A DNA stretch of 64,000 nt, from positions 1 through 64,000 of the forward strand of contig CAUJNA010003789.1 of the NCBI GenBank assembly GCA_963377175.1, read 5' to 3'. Both the position numbers and the translations under genes were made by a program. This document shows positions 1 through 12,160 of the stretch, piece after piece. The notes under the pieces are model-generated. The model did not search any database. It worked only from the letters and a program-made list of their open reading frames with translations, and was not told the DNA's origin. The DNA comes from Effrenium voratum (Eukaryota > Sar > Dinophyceae > Suessiales > Symbiodiniaceae). Position 1 is the first letter of the stretch; every line of letters begins with the position of its first letter.

Positions 1-2904
1 CGTTGATCATGATGAGCTCGCACTGGTGCGCCCCGCCGTCCCGCTCCAGGAAGACCCGCGCGCTCTGGTTGCCCAGCAGCCGCTGCTCCGGGCCGCTGTC
101 GGGGGCCGCGCTGTTGTTGGACACTTGCAGCTTGCTCCAGCCCGCCCAGTTCTTCGTCAGGAAGAGATCGTCCGAGAAGTCTGAGGTGTTGGTCACGGTG
201 AGCGTGTTGGACGCGAAGAGCTGCGGCGCGGAGACCGTGCCCGAGTCGCCGCAGACCACGCTGCCCGTCGACACTCCGCCGCTCGTGGCCGTGAAGGTGC
301 AGCCCAGGCTCTCGCAGTCCAGCGGGCCCGCGGAGGCCGCCCCGCTGACTGTCAGCGTGGCGCCCGTGAGCGCACCGGTGGCTGCGAAGCTCGCCGCGGT
401 TGCTGCGCCTGAGGCCGTCAATGTCCCCGTGGACACGTCGCCCACTGTGGTGAAGTTCCCGGCGTTGGCCGTGTTGTTGATGGTCAATGTGCTGCCCGTG
501 ATTCCTGTGGCGGAGCTCAGCAGGCCCACGCTGGCCGCCCCCGTGATGCTCAGTGAGCTGCCTGACACGGCGCTTGTGGACGACAGCGTGGCTCCGGCGA
601 CGGTGCCGGTGGCTGCGAGCGCTGCGCAGGAGACTGCGCCCGAGGCGTCCACGCCCGTCGTGAACACGTCCGTGCAGTTCACGTCGTCGCAGCCCACGTT
701 GCCCTGCGTGGTGAGCCCGTCCAGCGTGGCCGAGCCCGTGAGGCCCAGCGAGTCGGCCAGCAGGTCCGTCACGGAGACCGACTCTCCCTCGAAGGCACTG
801 GCCCTGATCTGCATGCTGTACAGGTCCAGCGTGCCCGCCGACTGCTGCACCCGCCCGGGGATAGAGCCGCCGAAGGCTCCGAAGTGCAGCTTCGCGATTC
901 CGCCCGGCGGCACCGAGAAGTCCAGGCGCGCCGTGCTCCAGACGCCCTGCGAGGGCGTGCCGAGGAAGGTGCCGGTGACGCCCACGTAGTCGTTGTCGGC
1001 CGCGTTGACGTACATCACCAAGTTGGAGGCCGTGCCCAGCCGGTACCGGCAGCCGAAGGAGTAGCGTCTCCCCGGCGTCAGCGTGTAGGTGCGCACGATG
1101 TTCCAGGCGAAGGCGCTCAGGGTCATGGCGTAGCCCTCCAGCTGGAGGCCTCCCACAGTGAAGCTGGCCGAGGCCACGGAGCTCTGGCTGTTGGAGCGCA
1201 CCAGGAAATTTCCTAGCGTGGTGAGCGTGGGTTCCAGCAGCACCTCGCCCAGGGTGGCCAGCGAGACGTCGTCGGCCCCTCCGTCGAGGAACTCGTGCTT
1301 CAGCAGCAGCGCCGAGGCCGCCGTGTCCTCCTCCGCTGTGTTGCCGGCCAGGGTTGCGTCCAGGATCTGGAGGCCGTAGACGTCCACCGTTCCTGCCGTG
1401 TGGTTGGGCAGGCCCGGCGCCTGGAAGTGCGCCCCGAAGTGCAGCTTCGCCACCCCGTTGGGCGGCACGGTGAAGTACATCTTGGCCGTGCTCCAGGCGC
1501 CCTGGTCGCCCACGAAGCTGCCGTACAATGGGTCGTAGACGTTGTCGGCCTCGGACATGTACACCACGAAGTTGGAGGCCGTGCCGAGCCGGTACCGGCA
1601 GCAAAGAGGAGCTCTCGGCCTGGGGTCAAGTTGTAGGTGCGCACGATGTTCCACGGGGTCGCCGCCAGGGTCAGGGTGTAGCCGTCCACGTTCACTCCCG
1701 CGGTGTGCGTGGCCAGGACCACGCTGCAGCCGCTGCTGGGGCGAACCGTCCAGTTTGAGAGCGAGACGTCCGTGGGGGCCAGGATCTGCTCTCCTATGGC
1801 GGCCACCACCTCGTCGGCCCCTCCGTCGTCCGGAAAGCGCACGGCTATTTGCAGGGCCGAGGCCGCCTCCGTGACTCCGAGATTGTTGGCAAGGAGACCG
1901 TCCACTTGTGCGATGGTGTAGTAGCTGAGCAGGGCGGCGGCGATGCTTGAGGCCGTTGCCGTGTCCTGGTCGGCGGCTGAGCGGTACGCCACCAGCGCCG
2001 AGGTGATTTGGTTGGTTGTGAACACGTCCTGGTCCGGGCCCGACCGGTAGGCCAGCAGCGCGCCCGTGATGGCGGCTTGCGTCTGCGTGTCCTGCGCGCT
2101 CGCCGTGCGGTTAGTCCTTCCCAACAGCGCGTTCCACTTGGCGCCGAGGTGTAGTAAGGCCAGCAGCGCAGCAGAGCTGGGTGGTCGTCTCCGGTTCCTT
2201 GCGTGCCCCTTGCGGTAGTCTCCCAACGAGCGTCCACTTTGGCCGAGGTGTAGTAGGCCAGCCGCGCCGCCGTGGGGCCGCTCGCCGCGCGAAGGAGTAG
2301 CAGTCGGCGTGATGCTACAGGTAGTCGTCGCGTGCCGCGCAGCAGTCAGAGGAGCTTCAGATGAGGTTGCGACGAGATGCTCGCGCTTGAGCTCCCAAGT
2401 TGTGAAGCCCGCCCAGGCCGGCGCGTTAACAACTCCGCTGCCGGAAAGCTGCAGGGCGGCGAGCTCCGCGAGGATTGCGTCGAGGGCGCTCTGGAGCGTG
2501 GTCTCGCTGGCGGAGAGCGCGGCGTTCGTGGCAGCAGCGACGTGTCGGCCTTGCCCCCCTGGAGCGCCGTGATGCTGGCGTCCCGGCTAGCAAGCTGCGC
2601 TGCGACGAAGGCCTCGGTGGCGAGACCCAGCAGGGCATTTGCTATCTTGGTGTCTACCTCCAGTGGAGTGTCCAGTCCGTCCACCGTGGAGAGCAGGGCG
2701 GCCAGCGCGCTGGCGTCCGCCTTGCCGAGGAGGGCCGCGTCCAGGGCTGCCGTGGTGACTGCGCCCAGGAGAGCGGCCGCTATCTTAGAGTCCACCTCAG
2801 AGGAAGTGTCGACGGCCGAGAGCAGGGCGTAAGCTGTCAGGGCGCTGGCGTCCGTCCGCCTTGGAGGCCTGCAGCCCCGAGATGGACTAGGTATCGAAGC
2901 CTCC
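1..2904 (-). pseudogene. Virus fibre/spike protein, copy 1 (partial, decayed)
   Basis: Minus-strand reading gives an Ala/Leu/Asp-rich shaft (repeats such as KADASALAALLSTVDG and LEVDTKIANALLG), then YYT and YRT repeat units, then beta-rich domains with the motif TYTLTPGR and Thr/Gly/Ser repeats near the window edge. All of this matches the plus-strand copy at 12266-16524. The gene reads from about 2904 down to position 1 and continues outside the window, so its expected C-terminal S74 domain is not seen. Frame breaks are visible near 2545, 2110-2350 and 1600; the one near 1600 is a single-base loss relative to the other copy. The N-terminus is cut at about 2890 and the fused sequence there is repeat DNA. 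Role inferred: trimeric attachment fibre of the virus. Large open frames on the plus strand here are shadows. Confidence 0.75.
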
Positions 2905-2906
2905 AC

Positions 2907-3012
2907 GTTGGGCGAGCCATCAAACGAGGTTGGGCGAGCCCGTACTCAGAGTCGTTGGGCGAGCCCGTCAGAGTCGTTGGGCGAGCCCGTACTCAGAGTC
3001 GTTGGGCGAGCC
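2907..3012. repeat. GTTGGGCGAGCC short tandem repeat
   Basis: Five imperfect units of GTTGGGCGAGCC, most followed by CGTACTCAGAGTC or a shortened form, directly abut the broken N-terminus of the fibre copy. The core is the same as in the large satellite at 18478-20240 (GTTGGGCGAACCAGTACTT). Confidence 0.8.
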
Positions 3013-3580
3013 GCACCGCCCCGCCTCCCGCCCAGCACCGCGAAGTTCTCCGGAATGTACACCTGACAGGAAAAAAAGGTGGGGGGGGGTGAGGGGGAGG
3101 GGCATTAGGGCTTGAACCACATGATACGCAAAACCGTGCAAAAAACCAACAAGTCAAAATGTCACGTTCAAAATCATGTCATGCAAAAACAAGATGTCAT
3201 GCCAAAATCATGTCAACCGCACCATGCAAAACCCATGCAAAAACCATGTCAAAAACCATGCAAAATCGTGCGAAACAAGAATGCGCGCGGCGCGTACGCT
3301 GGCGTGGCGTCTATGCCGGGCAAGTGGCGCGGCCGGATGGAGGCTTCTATGCCGGGCAGGTAGCGCGGCAGGCACCAAGCCGCCGAACCCTCACAGTCCC
3401 CCGGGGCCTTGCTGTACGTGCTATATGTGCTATATGGCTCTTACAAGGCAACCACTGAACCTCCACTCTCCACCGGGTCCTTGCTATACGTGCTATATGT
3501 GCTATATGGCTCTTACAAGGCAAGCCACTGAACCTCCCACTCTCCCCCGGGTCCTTGCAAAAGTACAATATGTGCTAAAA
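3013..3580. other. Gene-free low-complexity stretch
   Basis: Contains a G-rich run near 3078-3105, about 150 bases of CCATGCAAAA-like units (also seen near 24050-24150), a copy of the dispersed unit ending TATGCCGGGCAGGT (3300-3370, also near 37640 and 39300), and two tandem units with TGTGCTATATGGCTCTTAC (3419-3525). No gene is supported. Confidence 0.6.
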
Positions 3581-3936
3581 AGGGCCATATAGCACAAATA
3601 GTACAGATTTTCGCGCGTACAGAATAAGTATATAGCACACATAGTTCCTGTAGCAAGGAGCTGGGGAAGAGTGGGGGTTCAGCGGCTTGGCGTGTAAGAC
3701 CCATATAGCACATATAGCACGTATAGCAAGGAGCCTGGAGACTGTGGGGGTCTGCGGCTTGGCGTGAAGAGCCATATAGCACATATAGCACATATAGCAA
3801 GGACCCGGGGGACTGTGGGGGTTCAGCGGCTTGGCGTACACTTTTGTTGCAAACTGCGGCAACAAGAGTCAACCATGGAGCAATTTTGAATCAATATTGC
3901 GGCAACAAGAGTCAACCATGGCTCAATGTTGGCAAG

Positions 3937-4386
3937 CTCTCTCTTTAGACGGGGTTTCCCAAATGGATTCTATTCTACCTGAGAGGCTCCTAGCACTTGT
4001 CCGTCCAGGAAATGACCTTGTCCTGCGAAGGATTCGAAGTCTAAAACGCAAGCGTTGGCTGCAAAATAATGACCCCAGATATGCGCCGCAATTTGGCTCA
4101 GGTTGCATTTCAAGCGAGGTTAAGGAAACCCCTTTTCCCTTTTTTTTGGCCCCCACTTTTTTTGGGACCCCTTGTTTTCTTTTTTTTGTTTTTTTCTTGA
4201 ACCTGCAAGGTTGGCTCGCTTGAAATGCAACCTGGAGCCAAATTGCAAGCATATCTAGGGGTCATTATTTTGCACCGTTTTAGACTTTGAATCCTTTGCA
4301 GGACGAGGTCATTTCCTGGACGGACGAGTGCTAGGAGCCTCTCAGGTAGAATAGAATCCATTTGGGAAACCCCTCTAAAGAGAGAG
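3937..4386. repeat. Fold-back element 1
   Basis: Starts CTCTCTCTTTAGACGGGG and ends with the near-perfect inverse CCCCTCTAAAGAGAGAG. The two arms of about 200 bases are inverted copies, and the centre is T/C-rich with CCCCTTTTCCC. Related elements lie at 4912-5687, 10769-11253, 34659-35150 and 38176-38850. No target duplication was found. No open frame is supported. Two tandem units with GGCAACAAGAGTCAACCATG lie just upstream (3850-3920). Confidence 0.85.
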
Positions 4387-4389
4387 TTT

Positions 4390-4911
4390 TCTGTTTGTGA
4401 AGACACTTCGGTGAGTCAGCTTTGTGAGTCAGCTTCGCGAAGTTAAATATTTTCTTTTGTGAAGACACACAACTAGAGAAATAAATAAATGAGCTTCGGT
4501 GAGTCAGCTTCGGGCGCGGTGAACACAGAGCACTCTCCTCTGCAGAGCACGCTTCTTTGCAGAGCACTTCTTTGCAGAGCGCTTCTCTCCTCTGCAGAGC
4601 ACACTTCTACTCTCCTTTGCAGAGCACTCTTCTCTGCAGAGCACGCTTCTTTGCAGAGCACGCCTCCACCAGCGTTCAAAAAAAGAGGCTGACTGGCTTT
4701 TTGGCTGGCTTCTGGCTGGTGCGTCTGGCCGGCTTGGCAAAAAGAGGGTTGGCTGGCTTTCTGGCTGGCTTCTAGCTGGCTTTCTGGCGGTTTGGGTTCG
4801 GCTGCTTGCTCTGGCTGGCTTTCTGGCTGATTGGGCTTGGCTTCTGGCTGCTTTCTGGCTGGTTTGGCTGGGTTTGGTGGCTCAGACCCTTTTTTTAGCT
4901 TGCAGCTGGTT
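4390..4911. repeat. Tandem arrays (GCAGAGCAC and GGCTGGCTTTCTGG)
   Basis: 4390-4520 holds GTGAGTCAGCTTCG repeats. 4527-4670 holds about ten units of TTTGCAGAGCACGCTTC-like sequence. 4690-4870 holds GGCTGGCTTTCTGGCTGGCT units, the reverse complement of the array at 38395-38632. No gene supported. Confidence 0.8.
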
Positions 4912-5687
4912 TCGAATCCTTCACAGGACAAGGACGACGGACATGCTAGAGCCTGTTAGGTAGAATAGAATCCATTTGGAAAACCCCTCTAAGAAGAGAC
5001 AGGCCTTGCAACAATCGTCCGGACCACCAGGTGCGTCTTTCCAAAAGAAGTCCGCGTTCGCGCCGTCCAGCTTGCTGCTGCTGCCACCTCCGCGCGTCCA
5101 GAACCTGTCATCGCGTTTACGCAAGCTGGGCCGTGTGCTTGGGCCAGGTCTTGTCCATTGCCGGGTTTGCTTGCCTTGCCCCGTAGAGCACTTGCTCCGA
5201 AGCTCCAGCACCCCTTTACGGCCCCAGAGCCGCACAGAAACTCCAGGACCAAGGTGAGACGCTTCTGGCCAGCGCTGCTGCCAGTGAACAAGCTGAGTGG
5301 GATAACAAGGCACCTGGCCCTCTCTCTTCAGAGGGGTTTCCCAAATGGATTCTGTTCTATCTGAGAGGCTCCTAGCCAAGGATTCGAAGTCCAAAATAAT
5401 AACCCCTAGATCTTGCAATTTGGCTCCGGCGTCATTTCAAGCGAGCCAACCTTTGCAGGGCTACGAAAAAAACAAGGGGTCCCAAAAAAAAGGGGTTCTC
5501 GAAAAAAAGGGAAAAGGGGTTTCCTTTGGCAAAGCTTGACCTCGCTTGAACTGCAACCTGGAACCAAAAAACGGCGCATATCTAGGGTCATTATTTGCAG
5601 CCACACGCTGCACGCAGCGTTTTAGACTTCAAACCCTTTGCAGGACGAGGTCATTCCTGGACGGACAAGTGCTAGGAGCCTCTCAGT
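4912..5687. repeat. Fold-back element 2, fragmented, with unique core
   Basis: A right-arm remnant (about 4912-5000, ending CCCCTCTAAGAAGAGA) is followed by about 310 bases of non-repetitive sequence (5005-5315). Next comes a second fold-back unit from 5320 (CTCTCTCTTCAGAGGGG) to 5687, whose right arm stops at GAGCCTCTCAG. The unique piece might be captured host exon sequence; I could not assign it. Confidence 0.6.
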
Positions 5688-5896
5688 ATGTGCTATATGC
5701 TCTTCACGCCAGGCCGCAGAACCCCCACAGTCTCCGGGCTCCTTGCTATACGTGCAATATGTATGGGTCTTACACGCCAAGCCGCTGAACCCCACTCTCC
5801 CCAGCTCCTTGCTATATGTACTATATGTGCTATATACTTATTCTGTACGCGCGAAAATCTGTACTATGTGCTATATGGCCTATATAGGAGGTATAG

Positions 5897-5933
5897 TCCG
5901 TAGCCATTTGGCTCAAGGCCGTATCGGCTCAAG
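5897..5933 (+). other. Relict dinoflagellate spliced leader
   Basis: 5897-5917 begins TCCGTAGCCATTT and ends GGCTCAAG. It matches the 22-nt dinoflagellate spliced leader except for one missing T in the TTTT run. A second, shortened leader-like piece (CCGTATCGGCTCAAG, 5919-5933) follows directly. Tandem relict leaders at a genomic gene start are the known mark of trans-spliced mRNA copied back into the genome. This is also the best evidence for the host lineage. Confidence 0.85.
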
Positions 5934-8900
5934 TTGCTTGGCGAGCCCAAGAAGTTAGGTGCTGGGTGGAAGGCCCACTGGTACCGAACGCGGAGGTTCA
6001 AAGAGTAACAGGTGCGGCTTAATAGGGGGTTGTTTTTTGCTCTTTGGGGTAGGCCCGTAGGTTGTTTCCTTTTGTAGTTTCCTTAGGAACATTGCTTGCC
6101 CTTGAGTGCATAGACTTGCTGCGCTCAAGCGTGTGCCCAGCCTGTGTAACAACCAACTAACACTCAATCCTTCCTAGTGGGAGCCCCGCTCCCCTTGGTT
6201 GGATTAAATTTATTGTGTACAGATTCCATTCCAAGTGGAAGCCCCGCTTTCCTTGGTTGGTCTCTTTCATATTGTGTGCATCCCTAGCGGGGGAAGTTTC
6301 TACCTTTTTGGCCGAAACTGAGTGTTGCTGTGATCCCCTCTCTGCCTATTTCCTTGCTCTTTCAGGAACGACCTTTTGTTTCCCTTGGGGACATCTGGGC
6401 CTGGAACATGAATACACAAGGAGCAGATCCTGACGAAAATGAGGCCCTCAGAGGCAGACCTGCGCAGAAGCATTGCCTTAAGAAACCCAAGGCTGAGCAT
6501 AGATTTGGCAAGAGCGATTCAGCAGCCTGTGCCTCCCCAGATCCTGCCAATGCTCGGATGAAGACTTCGTCTTCAGTGAATAAAGTCCCAAATTGGAAAA
6601 AGAAGAAGAGTGAGGCATTTGATAAGACTCGTCAGCTCCGAAAGCCTTCCACTATTTTGCACCTGTGGCATCTCATGCTGACCCAGTGAAGAAGGTTAGT
6701 GGTGCTCCCAGTACCCTACCTGCTTCTTCTGGTATCGCCATACCTGTTCCTGACAGTGATGATGAGCTTACTGATTCCGTGCCAGGACCTAAGATCACTC
6801 AAAAGACTTCATATTATGGGACTGCCTTTCACACCCTTGCCAGCCAAGATCAGGGCCTACCCAAAGCTAAGGAAACTACCGGAATGAATGTTGATGATCC
6901 CATTGTTTCATATAGTTCAGGTATGACCCCACCCCATGATATGTCTAGGCAGAAAATTGCCACGCCTATGGATGAATCCACGTGTGCTGCAGTCCTGGAG
7001 ACTGCACATACTATATTGGATTCAGATATTGCTTCGTGTGCTGCTGAGCCTATAAATCAGGTGAGTGGTCATTGCAACAAAAGTGAAGACCTGGTGGATA
7101 CTCCCACAGAAGTCAGCCTGGATGATGATGAATGGCAGACGGCATTTGGTCAATCATTGTCCCTTGAGTATGAGCATTGGACCGACACCACTAAAGAAGA
7201 GGCTTTTCGTGAAGCGCTCAAATGCATTTCTTCCAGTCCAAAGGTGCTCTCAGTTGACCATGTTTTTGTCTTTGCCGCCACGCCCAGCTCCATCAGAGGT
7301 AAACTTCCTAATAACTTTTGGATCCTCACTACGCACGCCCAGGATGTGAGCTTTGCCATTAAGTACCGACAACAAAATCTCTGTTGTCTGGCTATCGTTC
7401 TTGGCAAACACTTCGGGCCCCTGATTAAACTTGTAAATGCACACATTCCCACATTCTGCCTCCAACACTAAAGCAATCACTCAGCTGTGCCAGTTCTCGC
7501 AAGGGGAATTTCTGAGTACTACCCTCATCTCACCAAGCGTATCAGACATGCTTGCCACGTTGGCCTGGTAAAAGTTGGTAAGAGGACGCATCATACGGTT
7601 GCCTTCGGATTTCAACAGACATCGGATGAGCGTATTCGTATTGGGAATCTCTCTCGCGATTGGAACCTAGTCACTGCGATTCCTAAGACATTTGATACCT
7701 CATCTCTTGATCTCTGTTTGCCCATTCGTAATGGCTTTAATGCTGATACAAACAATCCCTTCGGTCTCCAAATCTATGGAGATAGACGAAATTCCAACGT
7801 TGTCAGCTACCTTAGCCACGGCAGCCATGCATGCCAGAGTGATACCAATGCGTGGGTTGATCAACTCGCCAGTACTCTTTCCGACACCAATGCAGCCTGC
7901 GCTGTCAGTCTTCACCAGGCGTATCTTGGCAGTGACCACAATGAGCTTATGCAGGATCTAGTTATAATTGTTGCTCAAAAACATGACAACCAGCTTCAGG
8001 GGATATATGAATTTCTGCGTGAACAAGGCTTTGCTGCTGCGCCATTGGCAAACAGCGCATTTATCCAAAGAGAGCCCCTGTGAGTCCGCTCGTTGACACT
8101 ACCTGGCTCGGCCTGCCTGATCCCCCGTGCGAACGGCTCACGCATCCGCTCACATTGTCGCTGTTTCCTCTGACCCAGCTATTGCCAAAGCACTCGTTGC
8201 AGCTCTTGGTAAGTGTCTTGATCTTCATGCTTCTGTTGCTCGTGTCCGGCTCCGCCTTACTGGGCTCATTCTTGTGCACGATGATAATCCGCTTCTCCTT
8301 GAAGCCATAGAAGGCACCCTAGGTGTTGTATATCATCCAAATCGTGGTATCACGCGCATCAGCAGCAGTGAGGTCGAAAACCTCTTGCCCTATATTGTCG
8401 GTGCGGTCTTTTGCAACCCTGACACCATTGGCATTGAATGCTTACAGGGGCGACGACGCACTTGGCTTAGGCATAGTGTGAGTGGGCCCTCGCGACCCTA
8501 TGGTATCATAAGCTTCTTCGACAGTAGTGGAGCTTCGCTGACACCCTTGCAGCCGAAATTGGACCTCCAACTGCATCATTGATCGCCGAGCTTGATCCTG
8601 ACATTCGCGCTGTCATTTCTGCGGTTCATGGTTACCATCAAGATCCCAAAGTGTGGGTTAAGGCTAGGAATAAGATTCCTGTGCGATACCTTGCTGACGT
8701 GTGGGAGTTGCCCATCAACACTTTGCTGCCTTGAGAGAGTTTCTCGCCCTGCTCCCTGAAGATGCACTCATTTTCTTTGGCGCGGGATCACCCTGTCAGG
8801 ACAATACCAGGATCGGACGTGGCGGTGGTAAACTCGGCATCACCGGCACTCGGAGCGTTCATTACCATGTTGTATACATTGTGATGTGTGCATTCCAGGA

Positions 8901-9120
8901 GGAGCGCACCATCCGCACCATCAAGGAGGCCATGTTGCGCCGCATAGCACCCATGCTGGCCGACATCTTGAGCCAAATCAACGGAAGGAAGCACACGCAG
9001 GTGGCGCCGAACCTCGCCTACTCTAACCCCGAAATGGCTGAGATTGCTCTGCGCAACATCAGCGCAGGGCCAAGCACAAGGACCCGCCCCGGAAATCAAG
9101 GTCGGACATGGTTCGGTTAA
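5934..9120 (+). pseudogene. Retrocopied gene with C5 cytosine methyltransferase-like C-terminus, decayed
   Basis: Downstream of the relict leader, a 5' UTR-like stretch (to about 6330) leads into coding sequence. A short frame runs at 6330-6689. One frame then runs 6665-8083, broken by a single in-frame stop at 7469-7471. It continues in other frames at 8127-8540, about 8540-8735 and 8735-9120. The last part reads GAGSPCQDNTR followed by GRGGGKLGITGTRS. This is the Pro-Cys motif IV pattern of C5 DNA methyltransferases, with the glycine-rich segment that follows it. The N-terminal half is acidic and unrecognised. No introns are needed, as expected for a processed copy. Dinoflagellates are known to carry methyltransferase genes in retroelements; whether this belongs to one of those is inference. 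Four or more lesions argue against function. Confidence 0.55.
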
Positions 9121-10768
9121 GCCGATCGAAAGGGAGCGAAAAAGGTGTACAGGGTAGTGTTGGAGGGGTGGCCGGAAAAGGTGGTGCATAGGGATCTCCG
9201 AAAAGTCCCCGAAAACTCAGCTTCCAAACCGCGGAGGTGCAGTCCCGCCAGAAAAAAAAAAGAGAGGCCCAGGCTCCCTGCGCCTCTACGTCTCTACAGC
9301 AGACATTCGAGCTTTCCACGCGGCGGGCTTCTCCATAAGCCATGCCTGCACGCATCGAAGGCGGGTTTTTTTCGACCGTTCGAGCTTTTGGACCATTCAA
9401 GCACCGCGCCCCCTCGCCCTGTCCAAATCCTTCTCAAGCTCATCAACGCGCACCTCCGCCGCACCGCCCGCTCGCGAAAATCTTCGTTCTTCTCCTTAAG
9501 GACCTCAACGCGCCGCTCCAGCCGCCAGGGAGAATGTCTCGCTTGCGCGCGCTCTTGCGCGATGATTCCGCACGGTGGCCAGCTGCCAAGCGGAGATTTC
9601 TGTTCTCGAAGTCCCGCTCCCCACAGCGCAGAGTTTTGCCAAGGAGCTGGGTCCATCGTATCAATACTGCCACTTGTCTGCAGTTTTGAGGAATAGGTAC
9701 TTCTTTGTCAGTAAGACCTTCTTCGTCTTGCCGGCAAGGCAAGCCAATGTTGCCCAAGCCTAGACACAAGCCAGCTGCTCCCATGCCACCATGGCTAAGA
9801 ACCAGGGGAATTACGTCATGTGGACATATCAGATTTACCAGAGCGCATACCACCCTCGGCACCTCCTTCACCATATTGCGTATTTTGGAAGTGTTGAGGC
9901 CTTTCATGAGCAAGGTGGTGATCTTCCGTGGGCTGAACACCTTCTAATGCCGTTCGTGCTCTTCAGGCTATCATTCAATGGGGGGCTCCGCTCCCAAACA
10001 GCAGGCTGCTGCCGAGATTCTTGCTGACTATCTTGACCACCCGAGACTCGCACTTCCTTTCAGGCTTCCCTTGCTTGCCGAAAAGGTTGTCGATGCTGAG
10101 CTCACTAGTTTCGGTGGGTCGTTTCTTTGCATGATGTCAAGAACCCTGATCGGCTCATGCACGACCTTACAGGAAACTACTTCAAGCCCAGTGCTGTGGT
10201 TACTGCCTTGGGAGGAAACACTACCTCGGTCGTATCAAGAGCGGGAGGTTGAACCGCAAATCTGGCGGCCTTTCCATCCATCCCATCTAAATCGCGGGTT
10301 TCAGGCAACAGGTCTAGGTTCCATCGACAAGTCTGTTGGGGTATTGCTGCGCGGATCCCTTTCCCGCTGGGCTTCCATTTAGCAGTGAAGACTGGTGGCA
10401 TGTGTTGCCCTGCCTTAATTCTCGGCACAATTTATGCTGACCCCATGCCTGTCTTGACTGAGCTCCACTGTCCTTGCGTACTTTTCTTGCCCAGTGCTCC
10501 CCGCAGACGCTGGAATTAGTCTGGTTGCGACAATGGGAGCAAACCGCGCCGGCTGCTAAATCTTCGTCCTCCTCGTAGGGACTCTGTCACCGTCCATGCG
10601 CGACTTCCTCGCGCTTTGTGATTGTCTTGCTCCATTGGTCGCGCGCTGGGCACAAGAACGCGCCCCCACCACAGCACGTATCGGCCAAGCAATGAATGTA
10701 ACCTGCATTACCACATTGCAGCCTTCTCCGCGCAAGCCGTTGATGCTGCTTTCCTTGCGCTCTGGTTG
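9121..10768. other. Host-like DNA without an assignable gene
   Basis: Mixed-composition sequence with several frames under 190 codons on both strands. None shows a recognisable domain. The most protein-like stretch is 9791-9960 (plus), with WTYQIYQSAYHPRHLLHH, but it has no continuation. It may hold decayed exons. Confidence 0.4.
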
Positions 10769-11253
10769 CTCTCTCTTTAGAGGGGGTTTCCCAAATGGTT
10801 TATATTCTACCTGAGAGGCTCCCAGCACTCGTCCGTCCAGCATTTGACCTCGTCCTGCGAAGGATTCGAAGTCTAAAACGCTGCGTGGAGGCGTGAGGCT
10901 GCAAAATAGTGACCCCTAGATATGCTTGCAATTTGGCTCCAGGTTGCATTTCAAGCGAGCCAACCTTTGCAGGGCTAAGAAAAAACAAAAAAAAAGAAAA
11001 CAAGGGGTCCAAAAAAAAGGGGTCCCCGAAAAAAAGGGAAAAGGGGTTTCCTTTGGCAAAGCTTGACATCGCTTAAAACCTGGAGCCAAATTGCAGCGCA
11101 TATCTGGGGGTCTCTATTTTGCAGCCACACGCCTGCACGCAGCGTTTTAGACTTCGAATCCTTCGCAGGACGAGGTCAAATGCTGGACGGACGAGTGCTA
11201 GAAGCCTCTCAGTAGAATATAAACCATTTGGAAAACGCCCTCTACAGAGAGAG
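10769..11253. repeat. Fold-back element 3
   Basis: Starts CTCTCTCTTTAGAGGGGG and ends CCTCTACAGAGAGAG, with inverted arms of about 220 bases and a CAAGGGGTCC-rich centre. Nearly identical to the element at 34659-35150, and it lies about 1 kb outside the left end of virus copy A. Confidence 0.85.
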
Positions 11254-12160
11254 CCCGGTAAGCAGGGATTCCCCGCAGTATCCCTGCATTGAAACCACTT
11301 TCCCCGGGTTCCTTGCTATACTCTTAATTTCTTCAACATGTCGGAATACATGTCGGATGAACATGTTCTTGGATTCAATCCTGTTGTGGCCCCAGGATTG
11401 CTCCCTTCAATCCTGTTGTGGCCCCAGGATTGAGGGGAACTCCACGCGGAACTCCACGCGGGCAGCAACCAAAAAATGCTTGGTGCCTGTTTCCAGGCGC
11501 GCCTGACACGCCAGCCCGCCGAGTCATACGAATCATACGGATCATACGGTCATACGGTGGCTTGGGTGCGCCACCCTGCCGCCGCGCCAAGCCGCTGAAC
11601 CCCACCCAGGCAGGGAATTTGAATTGAAGGATATTATTCCTGGTATACTTCCATGGAACACATCATACTCCGAGAACGGAAGTTCCAGAAGCGGAACCCG
11701 CAGTAGGGCATGTCCGAAAAAATCGGACATGCCCCGTTATAAATTCCACGCCAAAAAGCTTGCTTCGAGAACGGAAGTCCCGAAGCGGAACCCGCAGTAG
11801 GGCATGTCGGAAAAAAACAGACATGCCCCGTTACAAATTCCACGCCAACGTGGAGGCTTCGATACCGAGCGCGCCAGGCACGCAGCTGATGATGTCTCAA
11901 TCACCAACTACGAAGCAGTGGCCGGTTATTTCGGCCACTGGCTCCATCGTGCGCAGGTCTCGCTTTTGACCGAAAAAATCGGTCAAATCAAAATTGAGTC
12001 ACATCCGAAAAAAACCCTGGTGCGGGCGGAAACTTGTGCCGAAGAGGGGTTGGTGTGTTTGACACACCAACAAGCGGTGACGCCTGTGAGGGGGCCCCGA
12101 ATCACAGAGGACAAAGAAACTTCTCCGAACGGCCGGAGTTCGGACTGAATGGTACTCAAC
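11254..12160. repeat. Left flank of virus copy A: hairpins and shared end modules
   Basis: Holds two units of CAATCCTGTTGTGG...CCCAGGATTG (11384-11436); ACTCCACGCGG units and GCAGCAACCAAAAAATG (11437-11480), also present near 38050 and 38950; CATACGGATCATACGG (11522-11560); and a direct duplication of about 80 bases (11670-11850) with hairpins GGGCATGTCCGA/TCGGACATGCCC. Two further hairpins are TTTTGACCGA/TCGGTCAAA (11968-11990) and TTGGTGTGT/ACACACCAA (near 12050). CAATCCTG hairpins also occur at the ATPase end of copies A, B and C, so these may be virus-end modules. No gene supported. Confidence 0.6.

Larger units (their letters stand above)
3581..5885. repeat. Long nested inverted repeat
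   Basis: The segment 3581-3830 (TATAGCACATATAGCA units, GTTCAGCGGCTTGGCGT) is matched in reverse complement by 5688-5880 (GTGCTATATACTTATTCTG and related). The centre is near 4.73 kb. Fold-back elements lie inside both arms, so the whole block is a palindrome of palindromes. The arms differ by small indels. Confidence 0.75.

Noticed and set aside
3..2832. Large plus-strand open frames (up to 328 codons)
   Set aside because: They are shadows of the minus-strand fibre gene, whose protein matches the second copy in repeats and domain order.
3581..3865. Minus-strand frames with repeated CYTCYMCYM residues
   Set aside because: Translation of TATAGCACA tandem repeats, with no sign of a real protein.
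11254..12160. Bacterial-type rho-independent terminators
   Set aside because: Hairpins such as GGGCATGTCCGA/TCGGACATGCCC have no T-run and lie in a duplicated non-coding block of a eukaryotic genome.
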